A DNA stretch of 64,000 bases, from the NCBI GenBank assembly GCA_033782935.1, contig JAWQEG010000065.1, positions 1,513,001-1,577,000 of the forward strand, given 5' to 3'. Below are positions 35,145 to 46,957 of this stretch, piece by piece. This stretch comes from Petrolisthes cinctipes (lineage: Eukaryota; Arthropoda; Malacostraca; Decapoda; Porcellanidae). The number at the start of each line of letters is the position of its first letter. Position 1 is the stretch's first letter. The position numbers were made by a program, and so were the translations under genes. The notes beneath the pieces are model-generated. The model did not search any database, was not told the origin of the DNA, and saw only the letters and a list, made by a program, of their open reading frames with translations.

Positions 35145-37360
35145 CAGAGCACAATTAGTATTATGAACTGCTGTAAGATTCCTGCAAGGTACATCTGTAT
35201 TTAATAAGTTAACTTTATCATAAAAATAGTTATAAATCAATGGAACCATATGAATTGTGAGTGCGACAGCTAACTTTGACTCAGGATATCAGAGACCACT
35301 GTGAAATTGCTGCAGAATATAGGCTACTATAGCCATGATTTAATTTTATTTATTATACTATACTATAGATAAATTTACTAAATTTACTAAAATACTATAA
35401 ATAAAGTATGTTATATAATTATTAATAAATACATTTCAGCTTTGGAGGAGTATACAGATCACACAGGGACAGTGGGCCTATCATTACGTGATCCAGCAGT
35501 GCAACAAGACAGAGCGACATACAGCAATACTCCACAGGACAGTTATATTATTAAGTATGTTAGGAATATGTCAGCAATTGTTGACAATTTAAAGGCTGAA
35601 CTAGCTGCAGTGACTAAGGAAAGAGATTCACTACATGTTGAAATTATTAAATGTCGGGGGATAATAGACTCATAGAAGAAAGAGCTAAGTGATGTCAATA
35701 ATGAAAGTAACATGTGTTTCCAAAGTTCTAGTTGGCCATTTTCCATCAACTCAAATTGAATTATTTATAACACATAAGGCTGTATGTAGATGGGAAGGAG
35801 AAGATATTGCAAAAACTGTCACATTACGAAGCTTAAGTCCTAAGGCATATCGCTTTATAAGGGAAAAGTGGAAATCCCCTCTGCCTTCTTCTGTCACTAT
35901 CAGTCGATGGGTATCAAAACTTAATGTCGAGCCAGGTGTATTACATCCTGTTATTAATTTGCTATAACACAAGTCTTCTACAATGTCAGAGAATGAGCGT
36001 CTCTGTGTCTTTTCTTTTGATGAAATATAATTGTCTCAGGATTGGTCATATGACTTCAGTGTGTGATGCTCAGAGGATTAACAATAGCATGGAAGCAGAT
36101 TGTGTACTATAACTTTGATACAGATATTACACAAGATATTTTGTATGAAATAATTAAAAGAGTAGAAGATGCTTGATTTATAGGTGTGGCTATGGTTAGT
36201 GATCTTGGTTCTGCAAATATGGCCTTATGGAGATCCTTGGGTATTACTATAAGTAATACATGTGTTGGAAAACCAGCTGCGTCTACTCGGCAGATATATA
36301 TATGTAAGTTGATTAGGAATAATCTTTTAGATCATAGATTTACTTTCGATTATCATTCTGAATCAACTGTGACTAGCAGCTGTTAGGGAAATTATCACCA
36401 GAAGTGAGCATGATCTAAAAGCAACACACTGTTTGTCTCATAGCCACATCAATGTTCAAGGTGTCCAAACAATGAATGTTAAACTTGCAGCTCAATTACT
36501 GTCAGAAACAACTGCTAAAACCATTAAATTCTTTGGAGAGAAAGGACTGCTAAAGAGCAAAGATTGGGATGCTACAAGCAAATTTATAGCATTAATCGAT
36601 TCATGGTTTGACACATATGATTGAAAATCAAATTATGACAATATAATTCCAAAGCACCCTATGGCATCAACGAGTCACATCAAAATTACCTTTTGCATTC
36701 TTGTATAAATTTCACAAAGCATATGAAGTTGGCACTAAAAAAAGTTTGTATTCCTTTCAAAAGGGAATGCTTGTATCGTGCCAATCTTTGCTTAAACTGT
36801 ATGAATTTCTTAAAACAAAATTTGTACTTCGTTACATCATGACACCGTTTAAATCAAGATTGTCTTGAACATTTTTTTGGCTATACGAGACAAATGGGAG
36901 CCTCCTATCAGCATCCAAATGCAGTCCAAGTTAGATATAAAATACGTTCCTTTTTTTTTCTTGGCAAAAACTGCGAGTTAATTGGGAGCAATTACAACAG
37001 AGTAAACGAAAACATAGATGCATCACTGTCAGAAAAGTTTTTTTCAGAATAAATTAATTCTGATCTAACAAACACCAATGAAAATTAATCACTTGTCTCT
37101 GAATTACTACTATCAGTAATGATCTTCTGTTGTGACCCAAAGACTGATGTTGACAACCCAGATGAAGGGAATACATCCTTCACTGAAGGAAATTTGACAG
37201 TGTACATGGAGGCAGAGGGATTGTGGTATATTGGTGGGTTTGTTGCTCGTAAGTTTCCACAGTATGTATTTCTTGGACATAATGTGACACCAGATAACAA
37301 CATATGGATAGGAGAAATCTCCAGAGAGGATGGAAAGCTTATGACACTAAAACAGTAAGG
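34370..37360 (+). pseudogene. P-superfamily transposase P4, nearly full length but decayed
   Basis: Pieces of a P/THAP9-like transposase follow in order. FHFHDLPKDENL and KQRKFKSGAVPTLHL are THAP-domain remnants (34520-34740). A coiled-coil segment (SAIVDNLKAELAAVTKERDS) lies at 35440-35675. LRSLSPKAYRFIREKWKSPL follows at 35800-35960, then LCVFSFDEI with the first catalytic aspartate (about 36000) and MVSDLGSANMALWRSLGI with the second (36190). After HSHINVQGVQTMNVKLAAQL (36440) comes DCLEHFFGYTRQMGASYQHP with the final acidic position (about 36860), and finally EGLWYIGGFVARKF at 37200. Stops and frameshifts separate them. No terminal inverted repeats were found. Confidence 0.8.
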
Positions 37361-37361
37361 A

Positions 37362-37900
37362 AACCCTTATGTATCTACCCGGATGAACAGACTCCAGCGT
37401 CTGTAGTGGTGTAGAGCAGGAGCACCACGTGTGGCCGAAGTGGGAGCGGGGCTATAGTCGGATTCAAATATGAAGCTAGTTTGGGCGGCAACCTTCCTAC
37501 GATACAGCGTTGCCACGTCTCTACTCTGCTCAGGTCAAGGTGTGGGGGATACTGTACCCCTAGGATTTGACGTCAAACACATGTTCGCTGTGCTTGGTTG
37601 GCGGGAACACACACACACACTCTTTGCTTGTGTGTGTATTGTATATAATATCCCTTATATTATTTATACGAATATATACGGTAGTTAACTTGTTCTGAGT
37701 ACAGGTATTATATCATCAATTCCATCATTCTGTGTGTGTATTGCGAAGAACATCATAAATTAACTTGTACTGAATATAGCGTTTTCCCCAAACTCTCTCT
37801 TTAAATTAATCTATTGTGTTTTATGAGAAATTCTTATTATTGTTTCAATACTTTTTCTACTTTTTTTTCCACACCACCGTTGAGGTAAAAGTAAGGGCGC

Positions 37901-37935
<35 letters not shown>

Positions 37936-38020
37936 GGTTTCCCCTGTAGGCCTAATCCTCTCTCTTTCTTTACTCACTCTGATAAATTATTATTTAATCG
38001 GAATCTTCATCCTCAGAACT
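37362..38020. other. No gene recognised; poly-T run
   Basis: Contains a T run at about 37899-37932, a short CA run and otherwise unassigned sequence. The open frame at 37470-37688 begins with a hydrophobic stretch but has no support beyond length. Confidence 0.45.
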
Positions 38021-38026
38021 TTCTTC

Positions 38027-39292
38027 TCAGTTAATTATGAATGAATCCATGAATTTATCCATTGCTACGTCTTGCTGTGCGTCTTTCTCCTGCAGGTGTT
38101 CAGCATGTTGTACTGCTCTCATCCAATTTTGTGGTGTAACGTGATTCATGGCTTCTTTTACAAGAATTTTGAGTTCAGCCATTTTGAAGGTGTTTGCCTT
38201 TGCTGCATATGTTTTCACCTGAGCCCATATGAGCTCTATAAAATTATATTGGCAATGGTATGGAGGCAGCCTCACAACCCTATGTCCGGCTGCTTCTGCA
38301 ATTGAATCAATTACATATTTTGTGCCGGTATCAAGCTTCTTGGCGAGCTCATACAGTTCGGGTTTTAACAAGTTATCTTTGGGCTGTATTCCTTTTTTAA
38401 TGAGCCAATCCCTTATTTCGGATTTTCTCCATGTTGAGGTGGGCTTTTTCTCCATCTGAACAGAATGATAAGACGCATTGTCCATGACGATTATTGATTT
38501 TGGTGCGATATTTGGCAACAGCTGATTTCTGAACCATTCCTCGAAGAGTGTAGAATTCATTTGGTTATGGTAATCGCCGTCGTTTTTCGCTTGAAATATC
38601 AGTTCAGCATTGTCAACGAAGCCATATCTTGACCCAGCGTGGAGGATGATCAAACGACTTCCTTTTCCTGTTGGCTTTTTTACTCCAGCAGCTTGTGGTG
38701 AAGTGGTGTCAGTCCAGCATCTTCCTACTGTATAATTTTGGTTGATCCACGTTTCATCCAGATAGACAATGTTCTGGCATGATTGTTTGATGTGTTGCAT
38801 TTCTCTAAGAAATCTGGTCCGAGCTGCAACAACATCAGACCTCTACATCAGGAATTTTCTTCCATCAACCTTCGCATACTTGAATCCCAGCTGGTGAAGA
38901 ATTCTGCGAAGGGAAGACTTGCTCCCTTTAAATGATATATCTTTTTCCTTGAGCTCTTCTGCAATAGCGTGTAATGTAGGTAGCTCACGACTTTCGTAAA
39001 AGCTTGTAACAGTTTTCCTGATTACTCCTTTGTCAAAATCGTCCACGTTAGTTACCGTTGCACAACGGCTCTTGGTTGGTGAAGTAAATGTTGGCTCCTC
39101 CGAAGTTGGTGTTGATGAAGCTCTATTGTATTTAGAGCATATTCTCATTACCGTACCCTCGCTGACCTTTGTAGCTTTCGCTGTGCGAGCAACTGCTCTT
39201 GAAGGTGGTATTATGAAGTCTTGTGTGGCCTTTTCTTCTAAGAAATACTTATTTACGTTGTAAATAAGTTCCTTCTCGCGACTATGGAGCAC
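38027..39292 (-). pseudogene. DD81/82E mariner-like transposase, one nonsense codon
   Basis: The minus strand runs 420 sense codons in one frame from MLHSREKELIYNVNKYFLEE to the end, broken only by a TAG at about 38839 directly after GRKFLM. The N-terminal half contains an HTH-like region (RAVARTAKATKVSEGTVMRI). The catalytic triad is visible: YLDETWINQN, IIVMDNASYH and FIELIWAQVK. About 81 residues separate the second aspartate from the glutamate, far more than the 34-41 of classical Tc1/mariner but like the described DD82E ('Sailor') group. Terminal repeats were not found. Correcting for a single stop, this is the best-preserved copy of the family here. Confidence 0.85.
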
Positions 39293-39583
39293 ACGAGAGC
39301 GACCATGTGTTGTGTCCAGGGTCTGAGCAGAACATCAGTAAGTCATTATACAGTAGTGTGTACATTTCTTCCTGTGGCACATCATGTTTGGAATGGTCTT
39401 GAACTTTATTCTTCCAAGGTGTCCTAACATAACTCTTTACATCTTCCTTATTTCACCATATACAATTTTTATATTATATTTACATCATACCCCTTCCTCC
39501 ATATTTCTGACTTTCAAAAAAGAATCATATGATCCTCTTGATTTTAGGAGAGAGAGTAAATTTCTCCTCTCTTATTCTGTCAG

Positions 39584-40439
39584 CCTATGGCAGAGATATC
39601 AACTATCAACGCTCGTCTCGATGCCATACAGTACCTTGCTGAAAACTGTGAACCTTTTTACACTCTCCAGGTATTGTAATGATTTATTGATTCATTTGTC
39701 TTTCGTGACATGCATACTGTGTACTTTTACTTTTTCCTAATGTGCTTGAAATTTGTTAGTGACTTTGAGGCTGCTGGTTTTTTCCAGTTGTGTTGAAAAG
39801 CAAACCACCTTTACCCTCAATTAAGAGGCCTTGCTAGCCTTTCATTCGGTACCATATTGAATTGTGCTTTTTGAATGGCGCTGTGTAATTGTTACATAAT
39901 TATTTTTTCAGTCCATCTTGGGGCGTTTTCCAGATATAGACTGGATTATCTCTATGTGTGTACAACTACCAAAGGAGGTAAGTTTTCTAATAACAGTGTA
40001 AATTTATTCCGCTAGTCAGTTATTAGCAACAAAGAGTTAAAATATTGGTACAGTTGTAAAGAAGAGCTTCTGGATTATTCTCTGATGGTAAACAACTGAA
40101 AGATAAACTTAGATCTTTATGGCATAATTGTTTGCACAAACTGTCACAAGAATTAATGTCTGCATACTATCTTTATTTAATAGGCCATTGGCTTCATGAA
40201 ACCTGTGACTGAGACCCATGTCACTTCTAACCCTCATACTGTCACACAGACCTCTATCATGACTTCTATGAATATATTGTATGTACAGTATGTCACTTTC
40301 TCTCCCTCAGGATACAGAGCAGCGATGTGAGATGCGACTCAATTATGTGATTGCTCTCAAGAACACCCTGGAGCTGCTGGACCCACTGGCCAACACTCTG
40401 GAGACACCCACCAACCCTCTCCTGGCCTCAGTCAGAGGG
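39584..40439 (+). CDS. MSH4: MutS homologue MSH4, three internal exons (partial)
   Basis: Three exons of phase 0 are bounded by good splice sites: 39584-39670 (29 codons), 39912-39977 (22 codons) and 40311-40439 (43 codons). The joined translation reads MAEISTINARLDAIQYLAEN, then ILGRFPDIDWIISMCVQLPK, then ALKNTLELLDPLANTLETP. This follows the MutS core (lever/clamp, domain III) of MSH4 across three consecutive exons, including the LKNTLELxDPL block. MSH4 pairs with MSH5 and stabilises meiotic crossover intermediates. The remaining exons, including the ATPase domain, were not found in the window, probably because repeat-filled introns carry them outside it. The exons show no stops, so the gene is probably functional. 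A pogo-like element and a P1 relative lie just downstream. Confidence 0.85.
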
Positions 40440-40676
40440 GTTAGTCACATATCCTCATTACCACTCTCTCAAGCTATTACTCTACACCAAATGTAACAGG
40501 GTAACACTTAAGTAAGGCATTTCATTCAACACCAAAATATTAGACAGGTAGTGTGAAAATCATCTTCAAGAACAACACCAAAATATATGAGGGCAGCCAT
40601 TTAATAGTTTATGTTTAATGGTACATTACTTTAATCACCACAAGTGTTTGGTATGTGCGTCATATGTTGCCTTATA

Positions 40677-41615
40677 CAGTAATAGTCCCTTAATCCGAAA
40701 GACAGGGGGGTTTGAGACTTCAGAATTAGCGAAAATTCCGTGTTATCGAAAAATACCCCCAAAATACGTATAAAATACTTTTATTACTTTTAAATGCAAG
40801 TTTCCCTATCACACGTAATTTAAGAGGTAGGGAGGGATGGTGGGAGGATCACAGCTGTTGCCAGGCAGTGTTGCCAGGTCTGCTTGACGAAATTTCCCTA
40901 ACTTCACCTTTAAAATTTCCCTTTTTGCCTCAATAATTCCCTGTTTATTCTTGAACAATTACAGTCTTTTTAGTACTTCATTTGGTAGAAATTTCCCTGT
41001 TTACCCTTGAACCATCATTATATAATTTCCCTGTGTGGACTTCAAAATTCCCCAAAACAGAAAAATTTCCCCGTACCTGTTGCCATGTGCAGGGAAATTT
41101 CTCTGTTTTAGGAAATTTTGTAGTCGACACAGGGAAATTATATAAAGATGGTTCAAGAGTAAATAGGGAAATTTCTACCAGACGAAATACTAAAAAGAAA
41201 GACCGTCAATGTTCAAGAGAAGAGTAAACAGGGAATTATTGAGGCAAAAAGGGAAATTCTGTTTTTGAAGTTGGGGAAATTTTATGCATCAGACCTGGCA
41301 CCACTGGCTGTCACACGTAATATATGAGTGTCGGGAGGGGGTGGTGGGATGATGATGATCGCAGCTGACACTCGTAATTTAATGTTTTATGAGGCCTCAA
41401 CTTCTTAGTGAGCTTCTTTGGTAGTTTATTAGGAGCCATGATGAATATCGTAGACACCCACAACACTGAATTATATACCGGGAGATTACTTTTTCGTTTT
41501 TTTTTTTTTTTTTTGGGGGGGATACAGTAATTATGGGTAAAATTGGTGATCCCAAAAAGATGCGGGGGAGCGAGCATTCCGAGGTATAGACCTCCGGATT
41601 AAGGAACTTTTACTG
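40677..41615. mobile_element. Pogo/Tigger-like non-autonomous element with TA duplication
   Basis: CAGTAATAGTCCCTTAATCC at 40677 and the inverse of CAGTAAAAGTTCCTTAATCC ending at 41615 form terminal repeats; TA flanks both ends (40675-40676 and 41616-41617). CAGT ends with an 'AATCCG' inner block resemble pogo/Tigger termini. No transposase frame is present. The interior holds a large foldback (40878-41307) and a direct repeat beginning ATCACACGTAAT (40810 and 41312, the latter reading GTCACACGTAAT). Confidence 0.75.
40878..41307. repeat. Foldback: arms of about 190 bp around a short loop
   Basis: The left arm (GCCAGGTCTGCTTGACGAAA and onward) and right arm (ending CATCAGACCTGGC) are imperfect inverted copies built from AAATTTCCCTGTTT-type motifs, meeting near 41070-41090. 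Transcription would give a long hairpin. It appears nested in the pogo-like element. Confidence 0.75.
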
Positions 41616-43250
41616 TATATGCAAACAAGTGCCATGTTATTATGTGCCTCTAACATCAGTTCCTTCACAGATAATGCACCAGAAATGGAACTAGATGCTG
41701 CTATTCCTCATGCACAAGAAGATGCCAGATGTGATGCACATGAAACACAAGAGGGTCTGCTCAATGAAGGAAATGGTGAGATATTTTTCTTTGAGGTGTC
41801 TGGCAATAGCTAGATAAATAGATAGACAAAAATTCAAATATTCCTTAGTAGGACCAGATAACAAATATTCTTGAAAATACCTGATACATAATCTTGAAAA
41901 TAGTCTCATTGTTTTCCCCAGGTCTTTTTACCTATATGAGGTCATTTTAACCCATGACGAATATGAAAATCTGATGGAAGAGTTATAGCCTACAGCTATC
42001 TATATCTATCTATCTAGCCTACATAATTTATTCTATATTTGTGTACAGTACTGTATATACAAACAAGTGTCATCTGATTATATGCCTCTAACATCAATTC
42101 CTTCACAGATAATACACCAGAAGTGGTACTTGATGCTACAGTCCAGCCAGCACAAGAAGATACCACAGATGCACATCATATTTTCTCAACTGCTGTATGC
42201 TGATCGTGCTGTGTTTGTATTCCCAGACATAATGAGATGAAAAGTGTTAATTAAGTTCGCCTTTAACTCTCAGAAAGTTGAGCTCGTTAATCTGAAAAGT
42301 GCTAATGCAATACAGTACGGTACTTTCTGAAAAAGCGAATGAACTGAAAAATAATGATACAAAGCTTAGAAATGCTTATGTAAAATGACAAAATGAAAGT
42401 ACCAAAATATGCGACGACTTTCCTATAATGAAAGAAAACTTCCAGGAAAAATTAACGAAAGTAGAACATGAAGTTAAAAAATTAAAGAAAATTAACACTC
42501 ACCTCCAAGATTTAGTAACAAAATATGAACTGCCGAAAAACCCGTGCAAGAAAATGAAAAAAAATAAGATATTAGTAATTCCCCTACAGTATAAAATAAT
42601 GTTTCTGTGATACACATAATGTGGTTTCATTGTGCTGTAGGCAGTTGCCTCTTGTGATAGAAATTAAGTTTGTTTTTACAATTTCCAAAGTGATTATACA
42701 CGTGGATACTACAGTATTATGTAAATTCTAATAGCAATATAGTTTTGCTTTATATATATAACATAATGTTTTATAATTGTATCGTGGTAAAAATTAAGTT
42801 TATTTTTACAATTTCCAAACCTGTGCAATTCCACAGTGATTATATTCATGGACTGACTGTGATACTACAGTATTATGTAAATTCTAAGAGCAATATAGTT
42901 TTGCTTTATATATATAACATAATGATCTATATATTGTGATAAAATTAACATTAGTTTCTAGTTTTTCTAGAAAATATGCAATTCCGCTGTGATTATTCTA
43001 TTTCAACAACTGATGTCGAGTTGTACAATTGCCGTTATATCAGTATGCTTCTTATCTTTTAAAACTACCAAGGTGCAGCTACCGAGAAACTCATTATTTC
43101 GATTAATATTAGCTGATATAATCTTTATGCCTCATATTTTAACTAGCGAGCGGGCAAGGTTTGCGCACCAGCTAGCAACAGAGCCTCCCGTGACATCACG
43201 GATATTTACGACGTCATCACTATGACGTTTCACTGGACTATCCTTTATGG
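41615..43250 (+). mobile_element. Truncated relative of P1 (plus orientation)
   Basis: This region matches the reverse complement of large parts of P1: both duplicated exon-like modules (41671-41775 and 42108-42230), the sequence around 42245-42335, and the 3' subterminal region (42985-43250, matching 2842-3130). It ends inside the terminal repeat (CACTGGACTATCCTTTATGG), so the outermost bases are lost. The CRE seen in P1 at 2898 is here mutated to GTGACATCACGG. A 60-codon lysine-rich coiled-coil frame (42428-42610) has no obvious counterpart in P1. Confidence 0.8.
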
Positions 43251-43284
43251 TGTTTACTGTCTCACCAGACATGCAGATGTCTCT

Positions 43285-43547
43285 CTCTCTCTCAGGTCGC
43301 ATTGATTGTTGAAGGGATTAAAAGTAGACTGGACAGCTGCAGGTTTAACATGGGAGTGTGAATGTGCACTCAACTATGCCGCATGACCCAGCCGCACACA
43401 CTTGTGTTTTCGTGTGTATGCTTATGTTTGTGACGTGTTCACTAGCCACCATACGCCATAGCGCTTCCAACTCCCCAAGGGGCCGTTACTTGAAACTCTC
43501 TACACCTCATCTTCTCCTTTTCACCACCTTTCCCTTCCTTCCTTTTT

Positions 43548-43603
<56 letters not shown>

Positions 43604-43808
43604 GATAGAAATGATTGGTAGATTGATACAGATGAAGGAAAGGAAGGGAAAAGGAAACAAGGAAGAGAGATGAAAGGCGTGATACGAGTATAACAGAGGA
43701 GAGAGAGATTTAATGAAGTGGCGACGGGTAAGAGAGGGATAGAAAAAGGAAAGGGAGGAGGGAATGAAGGAAGAAATATTCCCTTAATAATTAATAAATT
43801 CTCCTTCC

Positions 43809-43855
<47 letters not shown>

Positions 43856-43895
43856 CATCTACCCTGTCCCTCCATTCGATCATTAATAATAATAA

Positions 43896-43950
<55 letters not shown>

Positions 43951-44075
43951 GGGTATAAGCCTATACTACCTCCATGGTATAAGCAGAGAGAGAGTTAATT
44001 GCTTCTCAGGTCACGGAGTTTGACAGATACAGGCGCGACGGTGTCACACATACACTTATTATAGGCGCCGAGAGG
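43285..44075. repeat. Composite dispersed repeat rich in CT/GA microsatellite, copy 1
   Basis: Modules in order: GCATTGATTGTTGAAGGGAT (43300), CCCCAAGGGGCCGTTACTTG (43472), CT run, GATGAAGGAAAGGAAGGGAA (43632), AAATATTCCCTTAATAATTA (43775), CT and GA runs, and GCGCGACGGTGTCACA to GCCGAGAGGGTGGAAAGG (44030-44080). The same modules in the same order, interrupted by other insertions, are at 47570-48690. No gene. Confidence 0.8.
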
Positions 44076-46060
44076 GTGGAAAGGAATTATGGGGTAATAT
44101 CAGGACGGAGAAAAGAAGACAAGGAGACGTTGTGCTGGAATAAGGAAGTACAAGTTAGTATATCCACGAAGAAGCAGGCAAAAAGGAAATGGGATAGACA
44201 AATGGATGAAAAAAGCCGTCAGGAGTACAAGGAAATGCAAAACGTGGCAAAAAAAAAAGAAAAAAAAAAGAGGTAGCTTAGGCCAAGGAAAAGACACACG
44301 AGAAGCTGTGCGAGAAGTTGAATAGTAGAAGAGGGGAAAAAGACCTTTACCGGTTGGCCAGGCAGAGAGACAAAGCTGGATGGGATGTACAGCAAGATAG
44401 AATGATAAAGGATGCAAATGGAAATGTATTGACAAGTCAAGAGAGTATATTAAATAATTATTGATGCTTGTTTGTTCACATATCTCACTGGAAAAAAATA
44501 TATATACAGAATTAAATGGGAGGTGGAAAGAGTATTTTGAAGATCTGCTGAACATAGAAAATACAAGGGAGAGTAGGTTAGAAGAGTTGGATGTAACAAA
44601 TGAGGAAGTGCAAGAAATCAGTAGGGAGGAAGTGAGGAAGGCCATGAAGAAGATGAAGGCTGGTAAGGCTGTAGGTCTAGAAGCATGGAGGAGTTTAGGA
44701 GAGATGGCAGTGGAGTGGTTTACTAGATGATTTAACAAAATTCTTGAGGGCGCGAGACTGCCTGAGGAGTGGAGAAAAAGTGTTCTGAAACCAATTTTTT
44801 AAGAACAAGGGAGAATTGCAAAGCTGTGGCAATTATAGAGGTATAAAGTTGATTAGCCATGCAATGAAGATATGGGAACGAATGGTGGAAGTTAGGCTGA
44901 GAAGTGAAGTAAGGATCTGTGAAGAGAAATTTGGCTTCATACCGGGGAGAAGCACTAAAGATGCAGTATTTGCCTTAAAAATGGTGAATGAGAAGTATAG
45001 AGAAGGTCAGAAGAGGCTGCACTGTGTGTTTGTAGACTTGAGGAAAGCCTATGACAGAGTGCCGAGAGAAAAATTATTGTGGTATTGTATGAGTAAGTCA
45101 GGAGTGGCTGAGAATTATGTGAGGGTGGCTAAAGACATGTACGACGACAGTGAAACAGCAATGAGATGTGCAGCAGGAATGACTGAGAGGTTCAGGGTGG
45201 AGGTGGGGTTACACCAGGGATCGACTCTGAGCCTTTTCTTGTTTGCAATGGAGATTGACTGATGAGGTTAGACAGGAGTCTCCGTGGACAATGATGTTTG
45301 CGGACGACATTGTGTTATGTTGTGAGAGCCGGGAGGAAGTCGAAGCGGAACTGGAGAGATGGAGATATGCACTGGAGACAAGAGGATTGAAAGTAAGCAG
45401 AGGCAAGATGGAGTATCTGGCTGTAAATATAAGGAATGGGGAGAAACGGTGAAGTTGCAAGGTGTTGAAATGGCGAGGGTCAATGAGTTCAAGTATTTAG
45501 GGTCAACTGTACAAAGTCATTGAGAGTGTGGTAAAGAGTGGGCAGAAGAGAGTACAGGCTGGTTGGAATGGGAGGAGAAAGGTGACAGAAGGATTTCTAC
45601 ACGGATGAAAGAGAAGGTTTATAAGACGGTGGTCAGGCCAGCCATGTTGTATGGTATGGAGATAGTACCATTGACAAAAAGAATAAAAACTTAGTTAGAA
45701 GTGGCAGAACTGAAGATGTTGCGTTTTTCACTGGGAGTAACGAGGTTGGACAAAATTAGAAATGAATACATTAGAGGGACAGCGCATGTACGAAGGTTTC
45801 GGGATAAAGTTAGAGAGGCGAGACTGAGTTGGTTTGGGCATGTGCTAAGAAGGGATGAAGAATATGTGGGAAGGAGGATGCTAGAAATGGATCTATCAGG
45901 CAGGAGGAAGAGAGCAAGACAAAAAAGAACATTTATGGAGGCAGTGAAGGACATGCGGATGGTGGGGGTAGCAGAAGAAGATGCGGGAGATCAAGATGCC
46001 TTGATTATGGAGACAGGTGATCCGCTGTGGCATGGGAATAGCTGAAGGAAGAAGAAAAGG
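44076..46060 (+). pseudogene. RTE-like LINE with reverse transcriptase, decayed
   Basis: Plus-strand frames give, in order: KEYFEDLLNIENTRESRLEE, then REEVRKAMKKMKAGKAVG (44570-44690), CGNYRGIKLISHAMKIWERM, EEKFGFIPGRSTKDAVFALK, the motif A region CVFVDLRKAYDRVPREKL with its aspartate intact (45030), VEVGLHQGSTLSLFLFAMEI, and the motif C FADDIVLCCESREEVEAELE (45298). The C-terminal block VREARLSWFGHVLRRDEEYV follows at 45810. This order is typical of RTE-like LINEs. Stops or frameshifts fall near 44276, 44461, 44728, 44800, 45262, 45450 and 45520-45700. No endonuclease domain was identified upstream, so the copy is 5'-truncated. Confidence 0.85.
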
Positions 46061-46540
46061 AGTAGAGTGTGTGAAAAGCTGATAATTAATCCTTCCGTGT
46101 CCACGATCCCATTTAGCGAGTTGGAGCTGTCATTAAGATCCATGGTGTGAAAAGAGGCTTAAGGAAACTCACAAAAAGTCGATATTTCTCCGTCTACGTT
46201 AAACTGCTTAGCTTCTTTGGGTGCTCGCACAGCTGCTCTCATTTGTGCACGTGTATTTGTGCCCATGTATTTTTGCTTTAGTATATGACTGTGTGCTGCT
46301 GGTTAGTAAATACGTACAAGTATGTTTTTATGAGTCTCCATTAGTGTATGTCTCTCTGTGTGTGCTGCTGAATATGTTTAGGAGTGATTACATTTATTTT
46401 AGTGTGGTTATCTTACATCCTGTGTCACATTGTGTGTATCACTTGAACATTTTCATTGTGAGGTATAATTATATATTGTACCGGTACGTAAATTATTGTG
46501 TACTGTATGTGAAAGTTTGTTGGTGTGTATTTGTGATATA

Positions 46541-46663
46541 AGTCTGTTCCACATAAACTGGTGGAGAGAAACATAAATTTCCTGTTTCTAGCCTGAGTCA
46601 AACGCAGAACACAGGTGACATTTGAAGGATCATCACCCTCTCTCCTGAGAGCAACCTCCTTAC

Positions 46664-46740
<77 letters not shown>
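46541..46740 (+). repeat. Terminal fragment of the mariner-like C family plus GA run
   Basis: AGTCTGTTCCACATAAACTG at 46541 and the next 130 bp match the left end of the element at 50101. It then passes into a GA run (46671-46737). No coding part is retained. Confidence 0.75.
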
Positions 46741-46899
46741 TATACAATGTGATTTTTAACAACTGACATTATTTAAATTTATGTAATATTTAAAATCTAT
46801 GTATCATTTAAAACCTATGTATTATTAAAAAAAAATTATAAACTATATAAGGTCGATTATACATATACATAGTGTCAATGAAGAAAATGAAATTTTTAA

Positions 46900-46902
46900 T
46901 AT

Positions 46903-46957
<55 letters not shown>

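Noticed and set aside
37470..37688. 72-codon frame starting with a hydrophobic stretch, as a secreted peptide gene
   Set aside because: No conserved feature after the first 25 residues, and it runs into a CA repeat.
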